A stretch of DNA of 64,000 bases from Acanthosepion esculentum (GCA_964036315.1 OZ038479.1:55227746-55291745); one strand, 5' to 3'. Counted from the first letter of the stretch, positions 21,468-33,480 are shown. The notes: generated by a model not told the origin, from the sequence alone. Translations and numbers: made by a program.

Positions 21468-23139
21468 ATGGTCATATAAATATTGACCTTTTCTACAAAC
21501 TGTTAATATTTTCACAAAAGTGTTTGAAAATTAAATTTAAATGTAAAATCATGTCAATAAAAAAGACAATATTTAACTAGGTAAAAATATTTTCTTTTCT
21601 GGTCTATGACATCCCCCTTTAATTACTTTTGGAGAAATTAAATTTTGTCCTGCTTGAGGCTTGATGTTTCTATTTGTTAAAAGCGGATCTTCCGGAATTT
21701 AAAACAGGACAGCCAAATATCTGCTCTGAAGTGTAAAATAAGAAACACATTGAAACTAAAACATAATTTAATTAGAAAAGCTTTTAATTGATTTTATGAA
21801 TATTATGAACACAATTGATGTAAGAAAAACAAATTATTTTATGAATAACAAATTTTCACAACTCGTTTCATATTTTAAAACTTTTAATGAGAATAATTTG
21901 TAATGCTTTAAATCTTTTAAATTTCATTATTACTTTGTCCTGGTTAAATGATATTGTTTTTAAGTGAAAACTATATTTACTAATCATAAATAGAAAAGCT
22001 TACTACAATTCATCAAACACCAGTATTTTTAAAAGAATTTAGAAATTTTTTGTCTGTATAAATGTGGTGACTTTTGCAAATACTGATGTCCGAAAAATGA
22101 CATTATCAGAAAATAAGAGTGATAACTCTAGTAATTTTACACCCGAAGTACCTAAAATTCAACAAAACATTATTAGGATTATGGAGAATATTTTCCTAAA
22201 TTTTTAAGATTACTGCATTAGTTAAAAATTACATAAAAAAGTCTTTCACGTTATATTCCTCAAGTAAATGTCCTCCGAAGAAAAATATTGTCTGTCAGCC
22301 AACCTGTCCAACATCTTAAACAATTAACAAATTTATTTCTGCTATATTTTAAACAAAAACTAAGTAATATTTTTTTTAAAATCAGAAACTTTAAATCTGC
22401 TAATATTCCTCAAATAAAGTTTTAGAGAAGTATATTTTATTTTTGAAAAAACGATAATTAACTTGTGGTGAAAGATGGCTAAAAATGACATTAAAATCAG
22501 CAATTTTAGCAATTAAAAAAAATCTTTCTTTCAAATTAAATTTGTATTGAAATACAGTAAAGTATTTTGCTTACTTGAAATATTAAATTTAATCTATTAG
22601 CTTGAAATTCAAACTAAAATAAAAGCTTCAAGAAAAAATTTTCATTTAGGTATTGTTTTTTGGGGAGGGGGATGTACATGTATTATTTTAATATTATTTT
22701 TGTATATAGTTTAATATGTCAAGTCATTATGAGAATATTAAATACATTATCTCTTTAATATTCTCATCATTGTTTAATTACCGTCTTATTTGGCATAAAC
22801 TGAATAAATGAATGCACTTCCAAAGATTTTCTAAAAACTGGTAATAAAAAATGAAAATGAAAATTACCGCAAACTTAATAACAAAATTTGATCGGTAAAA
22901 TTTTTGTTATTATTAAGTATAAAGACCAAAGTACTTTTTGATTATTATATGTTTTAATGATTTAATCTTTTTCAAAACATTCGAAATTTTTGTTATAAGT
23001 ACCTACACAGATTCACAAAATCTAAGGTTTTAAAATGAATTTTTAAAAACGAAAACTCTTTCTTGATGGTTTTGTTATAATTTTAATTTCAAGGTAAGAG
23101 ATTAAATTTAATATTTTCAACAACAAAACTGATTTTTCT
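21468..23139 (+). repeat. AT1 dispersed repeat, two overlapping units
   Basis: The region carries the recurrent AT1 phrases AATTTAATTAGAAAAGCTTT, AGAAACACA and AATAAAGTTTTAGAGAAGTA. It also has the imperfect palindrome GAGAATATTAAATACATTAT...CTCTTTAATATTCTC at 22730-22768. The palindrome recurs reversed at 43725-43770 and in degenerate form near 57610-57650. A CTTAATAA hairpin lies near 22874-22916. No gene is seen. Confidence 0.6.
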
Positions 23140-23862
23140 TGTAGGGGAACGGACCCTGCGATGAGATGGCGTGTGTTTTGGTTAGCCATGTTAGTTGCGT
23201 GTTGAAGGGCTGTTCCCCACAATTATTTATTTTTGTTAGGAAAGGTGTGGAAATCATTAGCAATGGTGAAATACAAAAAGGAACATGGAGTTAAAGACAT
23301 AACAATTGAATTTATTACGTATTGAAATTACATGCATGTTAACTGAAAAGTGGGACTGAGTTGCGTCCCTTTGATTTGGTAATTATTGTACCTAGACTCA
23401 TAACGAAAGAGTTTAGAAGATTGAGTATGTTGCATGTTAGAGATTGTCTATTGGACAAGTTGGTAAGAGTTCACAGATTGTACTTGCATGAAATGTTGTA
23501 AAGTTCTTTAACGTCTGACTGTTAAGACGGGAGTTCTTGAAAGTCACATTTTGGCAGTGGTGTTGAGTGACGAAAAGAAGTTAGGTTCGAGAATCCGCGT
23601 CGAAACAGAATTCTTCTGCTGCTACTAAGAAAGAATCACACGTGTTGGGTTTAAATATCATGTCATATCACGTGACAGTCACCGGGAAGAATCGTGCCTA
23701 AAATTGCTCTTGTGTGTGGGAGCTATCTGATTGGTCGATACTGACCAAACAGCAAGCTAGATTGACGGTGATTAACCAATGAATGCCTGTTGATTAATAA
23801 TGTAACAGGAAGAGTGCATTTCCTAGCAGAGGGTAAAACTGGTTGTCGTGGATGAGTCTACA
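23140..23862 (+). mobile_element. Solo LTR-like insertion, 723 bp
   Basis: The insert starts TGTAGGGGAACGG and ends GATGAGTCTACA, giving TGTAG/CTACA termini. It splits an AT1 repeat whose two sides, ending in TGATTTTTCT and starting at GAAAGGAGTTTTCA, are close together in other copies (compare 43990-44030). The flanking bases TTCT and GTCT may be a diverged 4-base target duplication. It is less AT-rich than its host and has no open frame with a domain. An LTR of a Gypsy-like element is the simplest reading. Confidence 0.6.
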
Positions 23863-24439
23863 GTCTGAAAGGAGTTTTCATTTTAAATGACTGAACTGTT
23901 TCCACTTTTTAAAAATTTTAATGAGAATAAGTCATAATGTTTTAAATCTTTTAAATTTCTGTATTACTTTGTCCTGGCTAAGTGATATATATTGTTATTA
24001 AGTAAATAATACAATAAAATAATAATCACTTTCCATTAAGGTTTTCTTTAAATTTCATTTTATCCTTCCAGCAGAAATAGAAAACACGTTTTACTGTAAG
24101 CATTTCTATTTATTTAGCAAATGAAAACTGGTTACTGTTTTTCCTTGCTAAGTGACAAAAGAATTTTGCAATACAAGTCTTCTTCCGAAGGAAGCTTTTT
24201 AAAGTAGCACTGAAATTAACCATGTGGGAACAGAATGAAGAACATGTAGGGGTTGAATGTGGCTAGGTTCAAATCGCTATGTATTTCAATTCACAAATGC
24301 AACAAAATGAGTAAATAACATGAAAAATAATAATGTAAAAAAACAATATATTGGTTCAATAATTAATAAACATTTATATAACATAATAAAGATACAAATA
24401 TTTGTTGTTCAAGTAGTTTAAATTGTTCCAAAGTTTTGT
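23863..24439. repeat. AT1 dispersed repeat; no gene seen
   Basis: AT-rich sequence continues the interrupted AT1 unit (TTTTAATGAGAATAAGTCAT, TGTATTACTTTGTCCTGGCT). A less AT-rich patch at 24165-24290 has no recognisable domain. Confidence 0.5.
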
Positions 24440-24453
24440 TTTTTGTTTGGTTT

Positions 24454-25369
24454 GTAGTGTTAACTTATTAAAGTTTTGATTTGAAAGATTTGAAGTTGTT
24501 GAACTGTGAGTATGAAAATGAGAAAGTGTGCTTATTGTAATTGTGGGAAAATTAAACAGTTCTATTTTTGTATTAAAATAGAAGTATTGTTCTCGATTTA
24601 CTGTGATTTCTACAAAATTGTCGCTCTTTGACTGGAGTTTTAACTTGCGATGTTTGTAGTGAAATAAATAAATTGTTTGAATGAGTGTTCCTTTGCAAGC
24701 TGGGTTTATCTTAATTTAAGTAATTAATGTTAAGCCTGAAATTGGGTGACATAGGTTTGTTAGATTTAATGGGGTTTACCATCTACGTACATCGTATTAG
24801 CGAATCCATCAAACTAAACATGGACAGAATGCAAAATAAAGAGAGCTGAGCCCAAATACATTTAACACATTTATTTTTATGTTGACAAACATTTAAGAAG
24901 ACATACTTGAGTAAGACAAACAACAAAGTCCATGGACTCACCGACTGGTGGAAATGTCATTATCTCCTCTAAGTTAGAGGGTCAAGAAAAAGGGTCTGCC
25001 ACTGGTTAGTTGTGTACGGGAAAAAGCCCAGGGGCAAGTTACTCCTTTTCGGTGTCCCTGGTTTTTTAGTCCCCACAGGTTCTTTGTCGAGTTAAAAAAA
25101 AAAAAACTTTGTTCATTCTCGGCAGTGAGACGAACCATGTTTCATATTTATTGAAAACTAGTATCACGTGATTGGCGCAACCAGTGTTTTAATTCGGATC
25201 AGAAACTAGGTTGATTCGATCGGACATAGTTGAGAACAAGTGAAATGTATTTTTTTTTAATATTTGTTAACCAACCAGAAAACATCTTTGCAAAAACTCA
25301 GTTTGGAGCCTGTATTATGTTTTAGTTGTTCCGATTTTGAGAACTATGTAGGATTTGAATCCTACAAAA
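24454..25369 (+). mobile_element. Dispersed repeat R, copy with inner insertion (LTR-like)
   Basis: Segments at 24615-24760 (CGCTCTTTGACTG, AAGCTGGGTTTATCTTAATT) and 25140-25369 (ACTAGGTTGATTCGATCGGA; ending GGATTTGAATCCTACA) align with 62650-62770 and 62950-63175. The piece starts TGTAGTGTTAAC and ends AATCCTACA, so TGTAG/CTACA termini are possible. Between about 24775 and 25095 lies a GC-richer stretch absent from the 62-kb copy, which looks like a later insertion. Confidence 0.5.
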
Positions 25370-27309
25370 AAAAAAATGTATTATTTAAAATAAATGATTT
25401 GTGATAGTTTTTCAGTTAACTTCAGTGTTATTTTTATAAAATAAATTATTAAAATATTAATTATACTAAAAAGAATTTATTTCCAATCAGTTGCTTTTTT
25501 TATAAAGTAAACAATTAAAATCTAATATTTTGTAGATATTTTTAAATTTTTATCTTACTTATTTTCTTTTTACAGGGCTAGATAAAGGAGTTTAGTTACC
25601 TCTGCGTTTTCACTTAAAAAGATAACATAATGAAAAATGCCCCAAACTTCATAAAGACAAAGTTTTATCATCAAAATGTTTGTTATTAAGAGGATAAACC
25701 AAAGTTTCTTTTTATTGTTTTTTTTAATTTTCTTAATTCTTTCTAGTATGTTCAAAATTTACATTAAATGTCTTGTTTTTCTTGCATCACCAGTGGCAGC
25801 AATGATTACTATAAGAAATCTTAGCATTTTTTTGTGGTGAAAGCACATGGAGTTGCAAAAATCAAATCATTTTAATGAAATTTTTAGGATTTATTCAAAA
25901 ATTGTAAATCATTTTAGAATTTTCTTTTAGAAAATCTTGGTAGAAATATATATGTTTACACCTGTTACCTGCCCTTAATTAATGAAATTTCCAGAAGTAT
26001 GAAGTGGTTTAAAATTTAATATACGCAAATAAAGTTTCAGAAATGTATATTTCATTTTAGAAAGTCTTTTTAATAAAGAGAATAACGTTGCAATGAAAGA
26101 CAACTATAAAAGGGCACTAATCAGTTAAGATAACCAAAAAACACCTTCCAGTCAAATTTTAAATTAATTTTTAAAATGCAGCAAAGTATTTTGCTCATTT
26201 GTAATACATTAGCTTGAAAATAAAACAAAAATAAAAGCTTCAAGATAGTTTCCAATTTTAAAAATCCATTTTTTACTTTTAATTAAGGTATCATTTTAAA
26301 GTTGAAGGTAGCTAGTTAGTTTAAAAACATTTCAGAAAAATAGTTTTAAATCCATCAAACCAAAAATATTTGTATTCCATAATTTTTTCTATTTAATTTA
26401 AACATAATGTAAATTTTAAGAAAAGTAACATGGATTTTTTAAAGGCTATAATACAAAGTCAAATTTAATGTTTAGTGAAATATGTCAAAGAGCCTGTTTT
26501 CGTTACAGTGATTCCCTTGATCTTTTCTATATTATAGCTTTCTATCTGTTGCCATCAAAGAGTTATTCAAGTTATTATTTCCACTGTTGCAGCACCTTTG
26601 TTTTTGTTTAATCATGATGGTTTTCACTTCAGAGCTTGTTATAAGAATGGGCACAGTGACACAAAAGAACAAACAAAACAAATATCACTGCTAGTGAAGT
26701 GAACGAAAAGTGAATTTTCGATATAAAATATTAATACTTTTTTGGATTTTTTATTCCTTACTAGCACTTTTTAAATTTTGGTTGAAAATTTTTTTTTTTG
26801 TCAGCAATCGTGTAATATTTAGCATTAGTTTTTTAGCACTTTTTTCAGTTGAAAAACACATTCATTTAGAAATTCTTGCAAAAATCAAATAATTGTTGGA
26901 TTTCAATTAAACTTTCAGAACTTATTAAAAAATGAATGACATTATTTGAGAAATATTTGTTTTTTTTAGAAAGACATGGTAAAAATATTATTTTTTACAT
27001 CTGTTACCCACCACCACATAACTTAATTTTATGAAAACTGAAATATATATATTTCTCTGATTTTTAAATTAAATGCAGAAATCATTGATTTTTTTGTAAA
27101 TCGATGACTGGTCTTACAATCTACACAAACTTTAGTTCTGAACTGTAAGATACAAAACCCAATAAAACTAAGACATTATTTAATTAAAAAAGCTTTTAGT
27201 GGCTTTTATGAATAATACATGTTAAGGATATTATTGCCGGAAGTCAAAATATTTTTGTGATGAAAAATGAATTTTTACAAGAATTGTTTTCTTTTTTATC
27301 AATTTTAAA
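25370..27309 (+). repeat. AT1 dispersed repeats; no gene seen
   Basis: Two AT1 units lie here. The block 26495-26690 is a reversed piece of the zinc-finger distal module: it carries TATAGCTTTCTATCTGTTG, which is the reverse of a segment at 54730-54750 and 12560-12590. Other AT1 phrases include TTTTTCAGTTGAAAAACACA at 26842-26861. Short frames show only AT-rich composition. Confidence 0.55.
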
Positions 27310-27725
27310 TACAAAATGTGTTTGTTTTGTTTTACGGCATATCAACCTCAGTGGGTTATTTAATGCCAACAAGATTTTTTATTGCTGGTAACATTTTTGT
27401 ACAAAAAAGTATTACTGGTAATATTTTTTTTTCAAAACTTTATTGCTGACAATGTTTTTTCTTCAAAAATGTATTGCTAGTAATATACTTTTCTTTTAAA
27501 AAATGTATTGCTGATATTAAAACCTATTTTTACACGTTCATAGTGTTTTGACCCCAGATTGGTGGTAACTATTTGCCCATAGCTGGGACCATAACAGATG
27601 CTACCACCCTGGGTCAACCAGGGAACACCAGCAATTGAGAGGTGGTCCCATGCACCTCAAAACCTCCTGATCAGAGGGCTTGCTATTGGATGTAGTTTAT
27701 TGTTTTACCCAGTATCATCTTGCCC
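27310..27725 (-). mobile_element. Short copy of AAACC-tailed retroposon X (minus)
   Basis: Read on the minus strand it begins with one CTGGGTAAAACAATAAACTA unit. It then follows the body of the 38863-40725 element (ATCAGGAGGTTTTGAGGTGC, GTGGTAGCA), then the repeated GAAAAAAAATATTACCAG block, the GGCATTAAATAACCCACTGA segment, and ends GTAAAACAAAACAAA. The ~1.1 kb equivalent to 39600-40690 is missing. The tail lies at the same place as the (AAACC)n tail of the long copy. Confidence 0.7.
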
Positions 27726-28429
27726 AAGATGTTAAAATTCTTTGTATTGACTATGCAAAGGATGTGAATTGAATGTCTGTCATGAAGGCAACTTTTTCAA
27801 AAAGGGTAGAGTTAGCAAGACTTTGAGTTGATCTGTTTGTTAGCTCACTTTACTGGTTAGGTGTGGTGATGAAAGTAAAGAAAGAAGAAAAATCTTTCTT
27901 GGAGCTTTAATTATAATTTTAACTCCAAATTAATAGACAAAATTATTTGAGTAACTGGCCATGATTAAGTGTAATTGGCAAAACGTTTCAGAAAAGAAAT
28001 TGACAAAGATTTCAATAAACAATAAAGAAAGGAAGAAAAGGAACAGGGCAAATATGAAGCAAACAATATATATGCAAATCAAAAGTAAGCAAAGCAACAG
28101 TAATGAAACAAACAGTTCACCAAGTAAGAATTGTGTTCACACACAAAGTAAAAACTATAAAGTCATCTTTATGGAAAGATCTGCTGACACAAAATAATTA
28201 TCTTTATTAAAAGTTGATGTGTTGAGCGATTTATTGACAGCTTGATGTTGGAGAATTCAAGTAAAGGAGACATAATTGGAAAATTAATTGAGGATTACAA
28301 CGGGAATGAGGCTTTATACAGTTTTTAGCTCCCCAGTAATCATTAACAAATTTGTCAGTAATCTTATGAAAATGCTTGTGGAGAACATGCTACAGAATTA
28401 TGCAATAAAAATGAAATCTTTTTCTTCTG

Positions 28430-28830
28430 TCCATCAGACAGATCTGTTGACACCAAATAATTCCCTTTAATAAAAAATATTTCAAAAATAAAATATACAT
28501 TTCTCAAACATTATTTTAGAAAAATTAGCTGATTTAACACTAAATTAATCTGCATTGAAACAAATATGAATTTCTTTTACAGTAAAATGCTGCAAAAAAG
28601 CAGTTTTTCAGTGACTTTGGAAAATACATCTATTTTTAGACAAAGAAATGTCATGAAGATATTATTGAAAAATATGCAATAAATCAATGCCAGATTTTCT
28701 GATATAATCCAGATGATACCTACAGACAGAGATAAAGAGAAAACCAAATGACAAAATAGGAGCGGTTTGGATTTAATCCTTACTTCCTTCTCTGGCTGCA
28801 AAACTTCTCTGAAACCGCTTTATTTAATCC
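28430..28830 (-). repeat. Noncoding module downstream of zinc-finger gene B
   Basis: This single copy of the ~450-bp module carries CAGACAGATCTGTTGACACC, AAACAAATATGAATTTCTTT and GATAAAGAGAAAACCAAATG. On the minus strand it contains AATAAA (28819-28824), about 165 bases past the stop of the finger gene, a plausible polyadenylation signal. Confidence 0.65.
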
Positions 28831-28988
28831 TTAAAGTTACTAAATGTTTTTTTTGCATGCTGTTTAAGTCAGTGGGAACATTATACAGTTTTTGTTTGTA
28901 ACCTCTGACACAACAGGTTACTGTGCCTGAATAAATGTTGTTATTTTCAGTTTTTTGAACTCTGTGAAAATTCAGATGCAGAAATTTC

Positions 28989-30200
28989 TCAAGAATATGG
29001 TTTCTCTCCAGTGTGCATTATCACATGATCCTTCAAATGTGACTTCTTTGAAAATACAGACCCACAAACTTCACAAGAATGTAGTTTCTCTCCAGTGTGT
29101 CTTTGCATATGCTGCTTTAAATATGATTTCTGTGAAAATGCAGTTCCACAAACTTCACAAGAATATGGTTTCTCCCCAGTGTGTGTTCGCTCATGCTGGT
29201 TCAAACATGACTTCTGTGAAAATGCTGATCCACAAATTTCACAAGAATATGGCTTCTCTCCAGTGTGTGTTCGCATATGGCATGCCAAAGTTGACTTCTC
29301 TGAAAATGCAGATCCACAAACTTCACAAGAATATGGTTTCTCTCCAGTATGTGTTCGCAAATGCCTCCCTAAATGTGTCCTCTGTGAAAATGCAGATTCA
29401 CAAATTTCACAAGAATATGGTTTCTCTCCAGTGTGTGTTCGTACATGCTGCTTCAAACATGACTTCTTTGAAAATGCAGACCCACAAATTTCACAAGAAT
29501 GTGGTTTCTCTCCAGTGTGTCTTCGTATATGACCAACCAAAGTTGATTTATCTGAAAACGTAGATCCACAAATTTCACAAGAATATGGTTTCTCTCCAGT
29601 ATGTGTTCGCATATGACACACCAAATTTGACATCTGTAAAAAGGTAATTCCACAAATCTCACAAGAATATGGTCTCTCTCCAGTGTGTGTTCGCATATGG
29701 CACTGCAAAGTTGATTTCTCTGAAAATGCAGAACCACAAATTTCACAAGAATGTGGTTTTTCACCAGTGTGTGTTCGCATATGGCACTGCAAAGTTGATT
29801 TCTCTGAAAATGCAGAACCACAAATTTCACAAGAATGCGGTTTCACTCCAGTGTGTATTTGCATATGGCGCTTCAAACTTGACTTGTATGAAAATGCAGA
29901 TTCACAAACTTCACAAGAATATGGTTTCTCACGAGTGTGTGTTTGCACATGCTTCTCCAAAACTAACTCCTTTGAAAATCCAGATCCACAAATTTCACAA
30001 GAATATAGGTTCTCTCCAGTGTGCGTTTGCATATGGCACACCGAAGGTGACTTATCTAAAAATGCAAATCCACAAACTTCACAAGAATATGGTTTCTCTC
30101 CGGTGTGTATTTGCATGTGGCACTTCAAATGTGACAAATGTGTAAAGGCAGAACCACAAATTTCACAAGAATGTGATTTCTTTCCAATGTGTTTTTCCAT
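28989..30200 (-). CDS. C2H2 zinc-finger protein, 14 fingers (copy B)
   Basis: This encodes a probable nuclear DNA-binding protein of 403 residues, made almost entirely of 14 tandem C2H2 fingers of 28 residues joined by TGEKP-type linkers. Typical fingers read [16 protein letters not shown] with the H-x3-H pair MRTH. I start at the ATG at 30200 ([12 protein letters not shown]); the frame is open about 25 codons further but without an ATG. There is no KRAB, BTB, SCAN or other effector domain. It ends at TGEKPYS where a TGA replaces the usual first Cys codon of a fifteenth finger. Fingers five and six (29690-29830) are identical in protein and almost identical in DNA, which suggests recent duplication or conversion. 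Many fingers have Cys at helix position +6. An upstream exon may exist. Target DNA is unknown. Confidence 0.88.
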   Translation of the reverse strand: MEKHIGKKSHSCEICGSAFTHLSHLKCHMQIHTGEKPYSCEVCGFAFLDKSPSVCHMQTHTGENLYSCEICGSGFSKELVLEKHVQTHTREKPYSCEVCESAFSYKSSLKRHMQIHTGVKPHSCEICGSAFSEKSTLQCHMRTHTGEKPHSCEICGSAFSEKSTLQCHMRTHTGERPYSCEICGITFLQMSNLVCHMRTHTGEKPYSCEICGSTFSDKSTLVGHIRRHTGEKPHSCEICGSAFSKKSCLKQHVRTHTGEKPYSCEICESAFSQRTHLGRHLRTHTGEKPYSCEVCGSAFSEKSTLACHMRTHTGEKPYSCEICGSAFSQKSCLNQHERTHTGEKPYSCEVCGTAFSQKSYLKQHMQRHTGEKLHSCEVCGSVFSKKSHLKDHVIMHTGEKPYS

Positions 30201-30487
30201 CAGTATGGCACACAAATTTGAATCATGACAAATGTGTGCAAACGTCAAAAAAACATGGCTTCTTTCTAATTTTTACTCATATGTAACACTAAGAGTCTAC
30301 AATAAAGAAAAACTGCACATTTCAAAGTATACGATACCTTGCTGGTTAATGTGATGGTTTTGAAAATATTGATTGCAGCATGTTTCTCTGTTCTTAATGC
30401 AAAGTCAAAAGTCTTGTTTTCTTTCATTGAAATTTCCAACTAATAACAGTTTTTATGTATATCACGATTTTCTGTTCAGCCAAAACA

Positions 30488-30496
30488 TCTGTGAAG
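30488..30496 (-). promoter_or_regulatory. Candidate 3' splice acceptor upstream of zinc-finger gene B
   Basis: On the minus strand TTACTTTTTCTTCACAG precedes ATGTTTTGGCTGAACAG. The pyrimidine tract and AG are conserved in copy C (AG at 47453-47454) and D (AG at 60264-60265) and lost in A. It could be the acceptor of a 5' exon about 290 bases before the finger frame. Splicing is inferred only. Confidence 0.45.
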
Positions 30497-31330
30497 AAAA
30501 AGTAATAAAATGAATTTTAAGATAATGAATGATAGATGACAATCAGTTTATATTTAAACAGATACATTTATCAACATGTTATGACTAGTTTAAGCAAACA
30601 GAGACACAATAATGCTGCAGACAGAAAAGATCAATAGAAAAATCAAAAGATTTATCTTAAATAATTTCCTTTTTGTGGTGAAAAACAATATGCAAGTACA
30701 GTGGCATCTTTCTGAAATTTTTTTAAAATGTCTAAAATATTATTCTTTAAAGATTCTTCTTTCCACTTGTGAAAAAACTCATGAAAAACAAACGGACAAC
30801 AGCAAAGCAATTATGATATAAATAAGGTAAATAAAAATAAGGAAAAGTACATTCATTCAGGCATGAATCTTGAAACGATGCAAAAAGCATTAAATTTAAA
30901 GAACAATCACCAAGGGAAGGTTTGTTCAAGGAAGAGAGCATGCGGAATCAATTTCAAATGTCAAGCAATAAAGTATTTTTGTTTTGTTACAAGTTGTATA
31001 AAACATGATGGTGATTGCAATCAGGAAATTATTAGTTTGTTGGTAATAAATCAAATATTACAACTGGATATCAACACAATGAAAAAAGTCTTTGTACCAT
31101 TAATAAGAAAATTCTGATATAAAACCAATCTGTAACAACTCTATAGAAAGATGATTTTGAAGTGATATAATTAAAAGTTGTTTACCTTCAAACAGTTATT
31201 ATAACAGGCACCAGGAAATCTTTTAGAGAAATAAAGAAAAAAAACCTGGCTTTCAAATCTGTTACAAATCATCTAAGTATTGGCTTTGCATAAAATTTAC
31301 AGTATTTTATAAATGTCAAATTATTTACAG

Positions 31331-32338
31331 AAGTTTCCATTTGAAATCTTGCAAGGAAAGTTGCTTCATTTACTTCAGTGAATTCATTTACTTATAAAAT
31401 TTTCACCTTATGCAGTTCTACAAATGTGAAAGATGGATTTCTGAAGAAATTCTCTTTAACTTCTATAAAACAAAATACTACAGGATATAGAGAAAGGGTG
31501 ATTTATAGAATATTGGGAAGACATGTTCAGAAAAATATTGCCTGTTTCTACAAACTATTAATATTTTCCCAAGTCTTTTAAAATTATATTTAAATGCTAA
31601 ATCATGTCAATAAAAAAGACAATTTTTAACAAGGTACTTCCACTGACTCACTAAAAAATTAGCATACCATAATGAAAAAATGTCCTAAATGTAATAAAAA
31701 GAAAATTTTATCATCAACGTCTTAATGTTATTATTAAGAGGAAAGACCAAAGGATATTTTGATTATTAAATTATTTTTTGATCCTTTTTAGAATGTTCAA
31801 AATTTTGGTAAAAAATCTTAGTTTTTGTGCATCAGCATGGGAACCAAAGATTAGTACAGGAAACTGTAGTGCCTTACTTGCAGTGAAAAACACATTGATG
31901 TAGAAATTCTTGCAAAAAACAAATAATTATTGGATTTTAATGAAACTTTCAGGTCTTATTCACAAATAAATGAAATAATTTCATAAATGTTTTTTTTTAC
32001 AAAATCTTGGTAAAATTATATATTTTTTTCAAGTTATTTGTCTTGACTCTTAGTTTAAATTCTATATAATAGTCCATCATTAGATCTATAATGTTAGATG
32101 GTACATAGTGTCTGTATAGTACTACCCTTATTATTTTCTATGGTAATGAGCCATATGCATTTGCTAAGTCCAACCATAGATTATCAGATTGCCCCTATTT
32201 TCTTTTGCTTCCATAGAAGTAATTAGAAAAACACTTCAGTAAAATTGTTTTAAATCCATCAAACCAAAAATATCATTTTTATTCCATAAACTTTACAATT
32301 TAATTTAAGCATAATCTAAATTATAAAAAGAATAACAT
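31331..32338 (+). repeat. AT1 dispersed repeat; no gene seen
   Basis: An AT1 copy with the standard order of phrases: ATATAGAGAAAGGGTGATTT, the CTTAATGTTATTATTAAG hairpin arm near 31720-31740, GATTAGTACAGGAAACTGTA and TTTTAAATCCATCAAACCAA. It ends in ATAACATGGAT, the site at which the Merlin element inserted. Confidence 0.65.
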
Positions 32339-32599
32339 GGATATTTGGTGTAATTTGCAGTTTAGGACCCGTGCTCAGTTTCTAATAAGAATTTCCCAAA
32401 TAGTTACATTTAGATGTAAATGTAAATGCTTAATTAAAAAATAACAAAGAAATTTTGCTAAAATCTAACATTTTGGAGTTATCGACAATAAAAGTTTGGA
32501 CTCATTTACGTTGCGGCGAGCCTTCACTGGCATTGTTGCATTCATTCGCTGCATGATAACCCTGCATGGAATCTTCACTTGTCTTGATTATTGTACACT

Positions 32600-32990
32600 T
32601 AATGTGCAAACTTTGCATGAATTTTGAAAAGAGGAACCTTGTGCAAAATTTCTTTAAAATACAAAATATAAAAAAATAAATAAAAAGAGCATAACTTTTT
32701 AACTTTGTACGTAATTTAAGAAGACCATGATCATTTACAAAATACAAAAAAAAAATTATAGAAAATGAAGCAATAATAATTAATTCTGTGAATTTTAAAA
32801 AGAGCAACCTTGCACATAATTTAAAAAGAGCATGATTATTTACAAAATACAAAAAAAATGCTAGAAAAGGAATTAATAATAACAAGAACAAATTTAATGG
32901 GCAAATTTTTTATTTTAATTTGGATTTTTAAAACTGAAGCATGATTATTTCCAAAATAAATGTTTGAATAAAAAAGCATGATTATTTACA
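32600..32990. repeat. Degenerate tandem repeats inside the Merlin element
   Basis: Three to four diverged copies of a roughly 100-base unit carry AAAAGAGCATGATTATTTAC and a following AATACAAAAAAAA. The same unit occurs once at 20670-20760. The 129-codon minus-strand frame over it is repetitive and is not convincing as a gene. Confidence 0.5.
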
Positions 32991-33000
32991 AAAAAATTAA

Positions 33001-33480
33001 TTATTCAGATCCTGGGTACATGTTGGCCGCCTCAGTTAGGAACTTAAGAAGGTGCTGAGTATGGTTAGGGATTGTTTTCAAAAGCAACAAATGAGCAACA
33101 TATTGCTTTAAGGAAACAGTTTTTAGCCCAGGTCGGATGACAATATCCTTCATAGCCTCCCACAGGTTTTCCACTGTTTGGGTGTAGATATTTCGGTATA
33201 CAGGGTAAACAAAATGTTCACTACGGTTGATTTGTTTGTGCGTGTATCCATGTTCTGGAAATAGCACATGCACCACTGTTAATGGAACCAAAAATGTCTT
33301 CTTTGAAGAAACTATCTCAATTCCACCAAAATGCCTGACACTTTTCAATCTACGTCCCCAGTTATATATTCACTGGGAGATAATGGTCTCTTCTATTTCT
33401 ACTTTGACACAAGGTCGATCCAACTTTTCTTGCATGTTTTGTTTCCAAAATTGGTGCACCTCACTTGCTTTTCTAAATAA
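33001..33480 (-). pseudogene. Merlin transposase fragment (IS1595/ISXO2-like DDE superfamily)
   Basis: The minus-strand frame reads VEIEETIISQ, a stop, then IYNWGRRLKSVRHFGGIEI, then the C-terminal part with KQINRSEHFVYP, YTQTVENLWEAMKD and QYVAHLLLLK. The VEIDES-like first acidic strand, the FGGIE segment, the NHSxxFV and the HTQxxExxW motifs in this order are the hallmarks of ISXO2/Merlin transposases. The first catalytic acidic residue, normally Asp, is Glu, the HTQ motif is YTQ, and one in-frame stop lies near 33372. The N-terminal zinc-binding part is missing. It would catalyse cut-and-paste transposition but is inactive. Confidence 0.82.

Larger units (their letters stand above)
27726..31330 (-). 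repeat. Duplicated zinc-finger block B (minus orientation)
   Basis: From right to left this block has the conserved upstream region (30250-31230), the intact 14-finger array, a downstream noncoding module (28430-28830) and the distal part (27730-28400). All of these are shared with blocks A, C and D. Only one copy of the downstream module is present here, against several in A and C. Confidence 0.75.

Noticed and set aside
28955..30228. Long plus-strand open frames opposite the finger gene B (and minus-strand ones opposite gene C)
   Set aside because: They are regular shadows of the 84-base finger repeat in other frames. The C2H2 pattern is only on the coding strand.
32502..32891. 129-codon hydrophobic minus-strand frame as a membrane protein
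   Set aside because: It is built from the degenerate tandem repeats inside the Merlin element. Its Phe/Leu richness comes from A-rich runs on the other strand.
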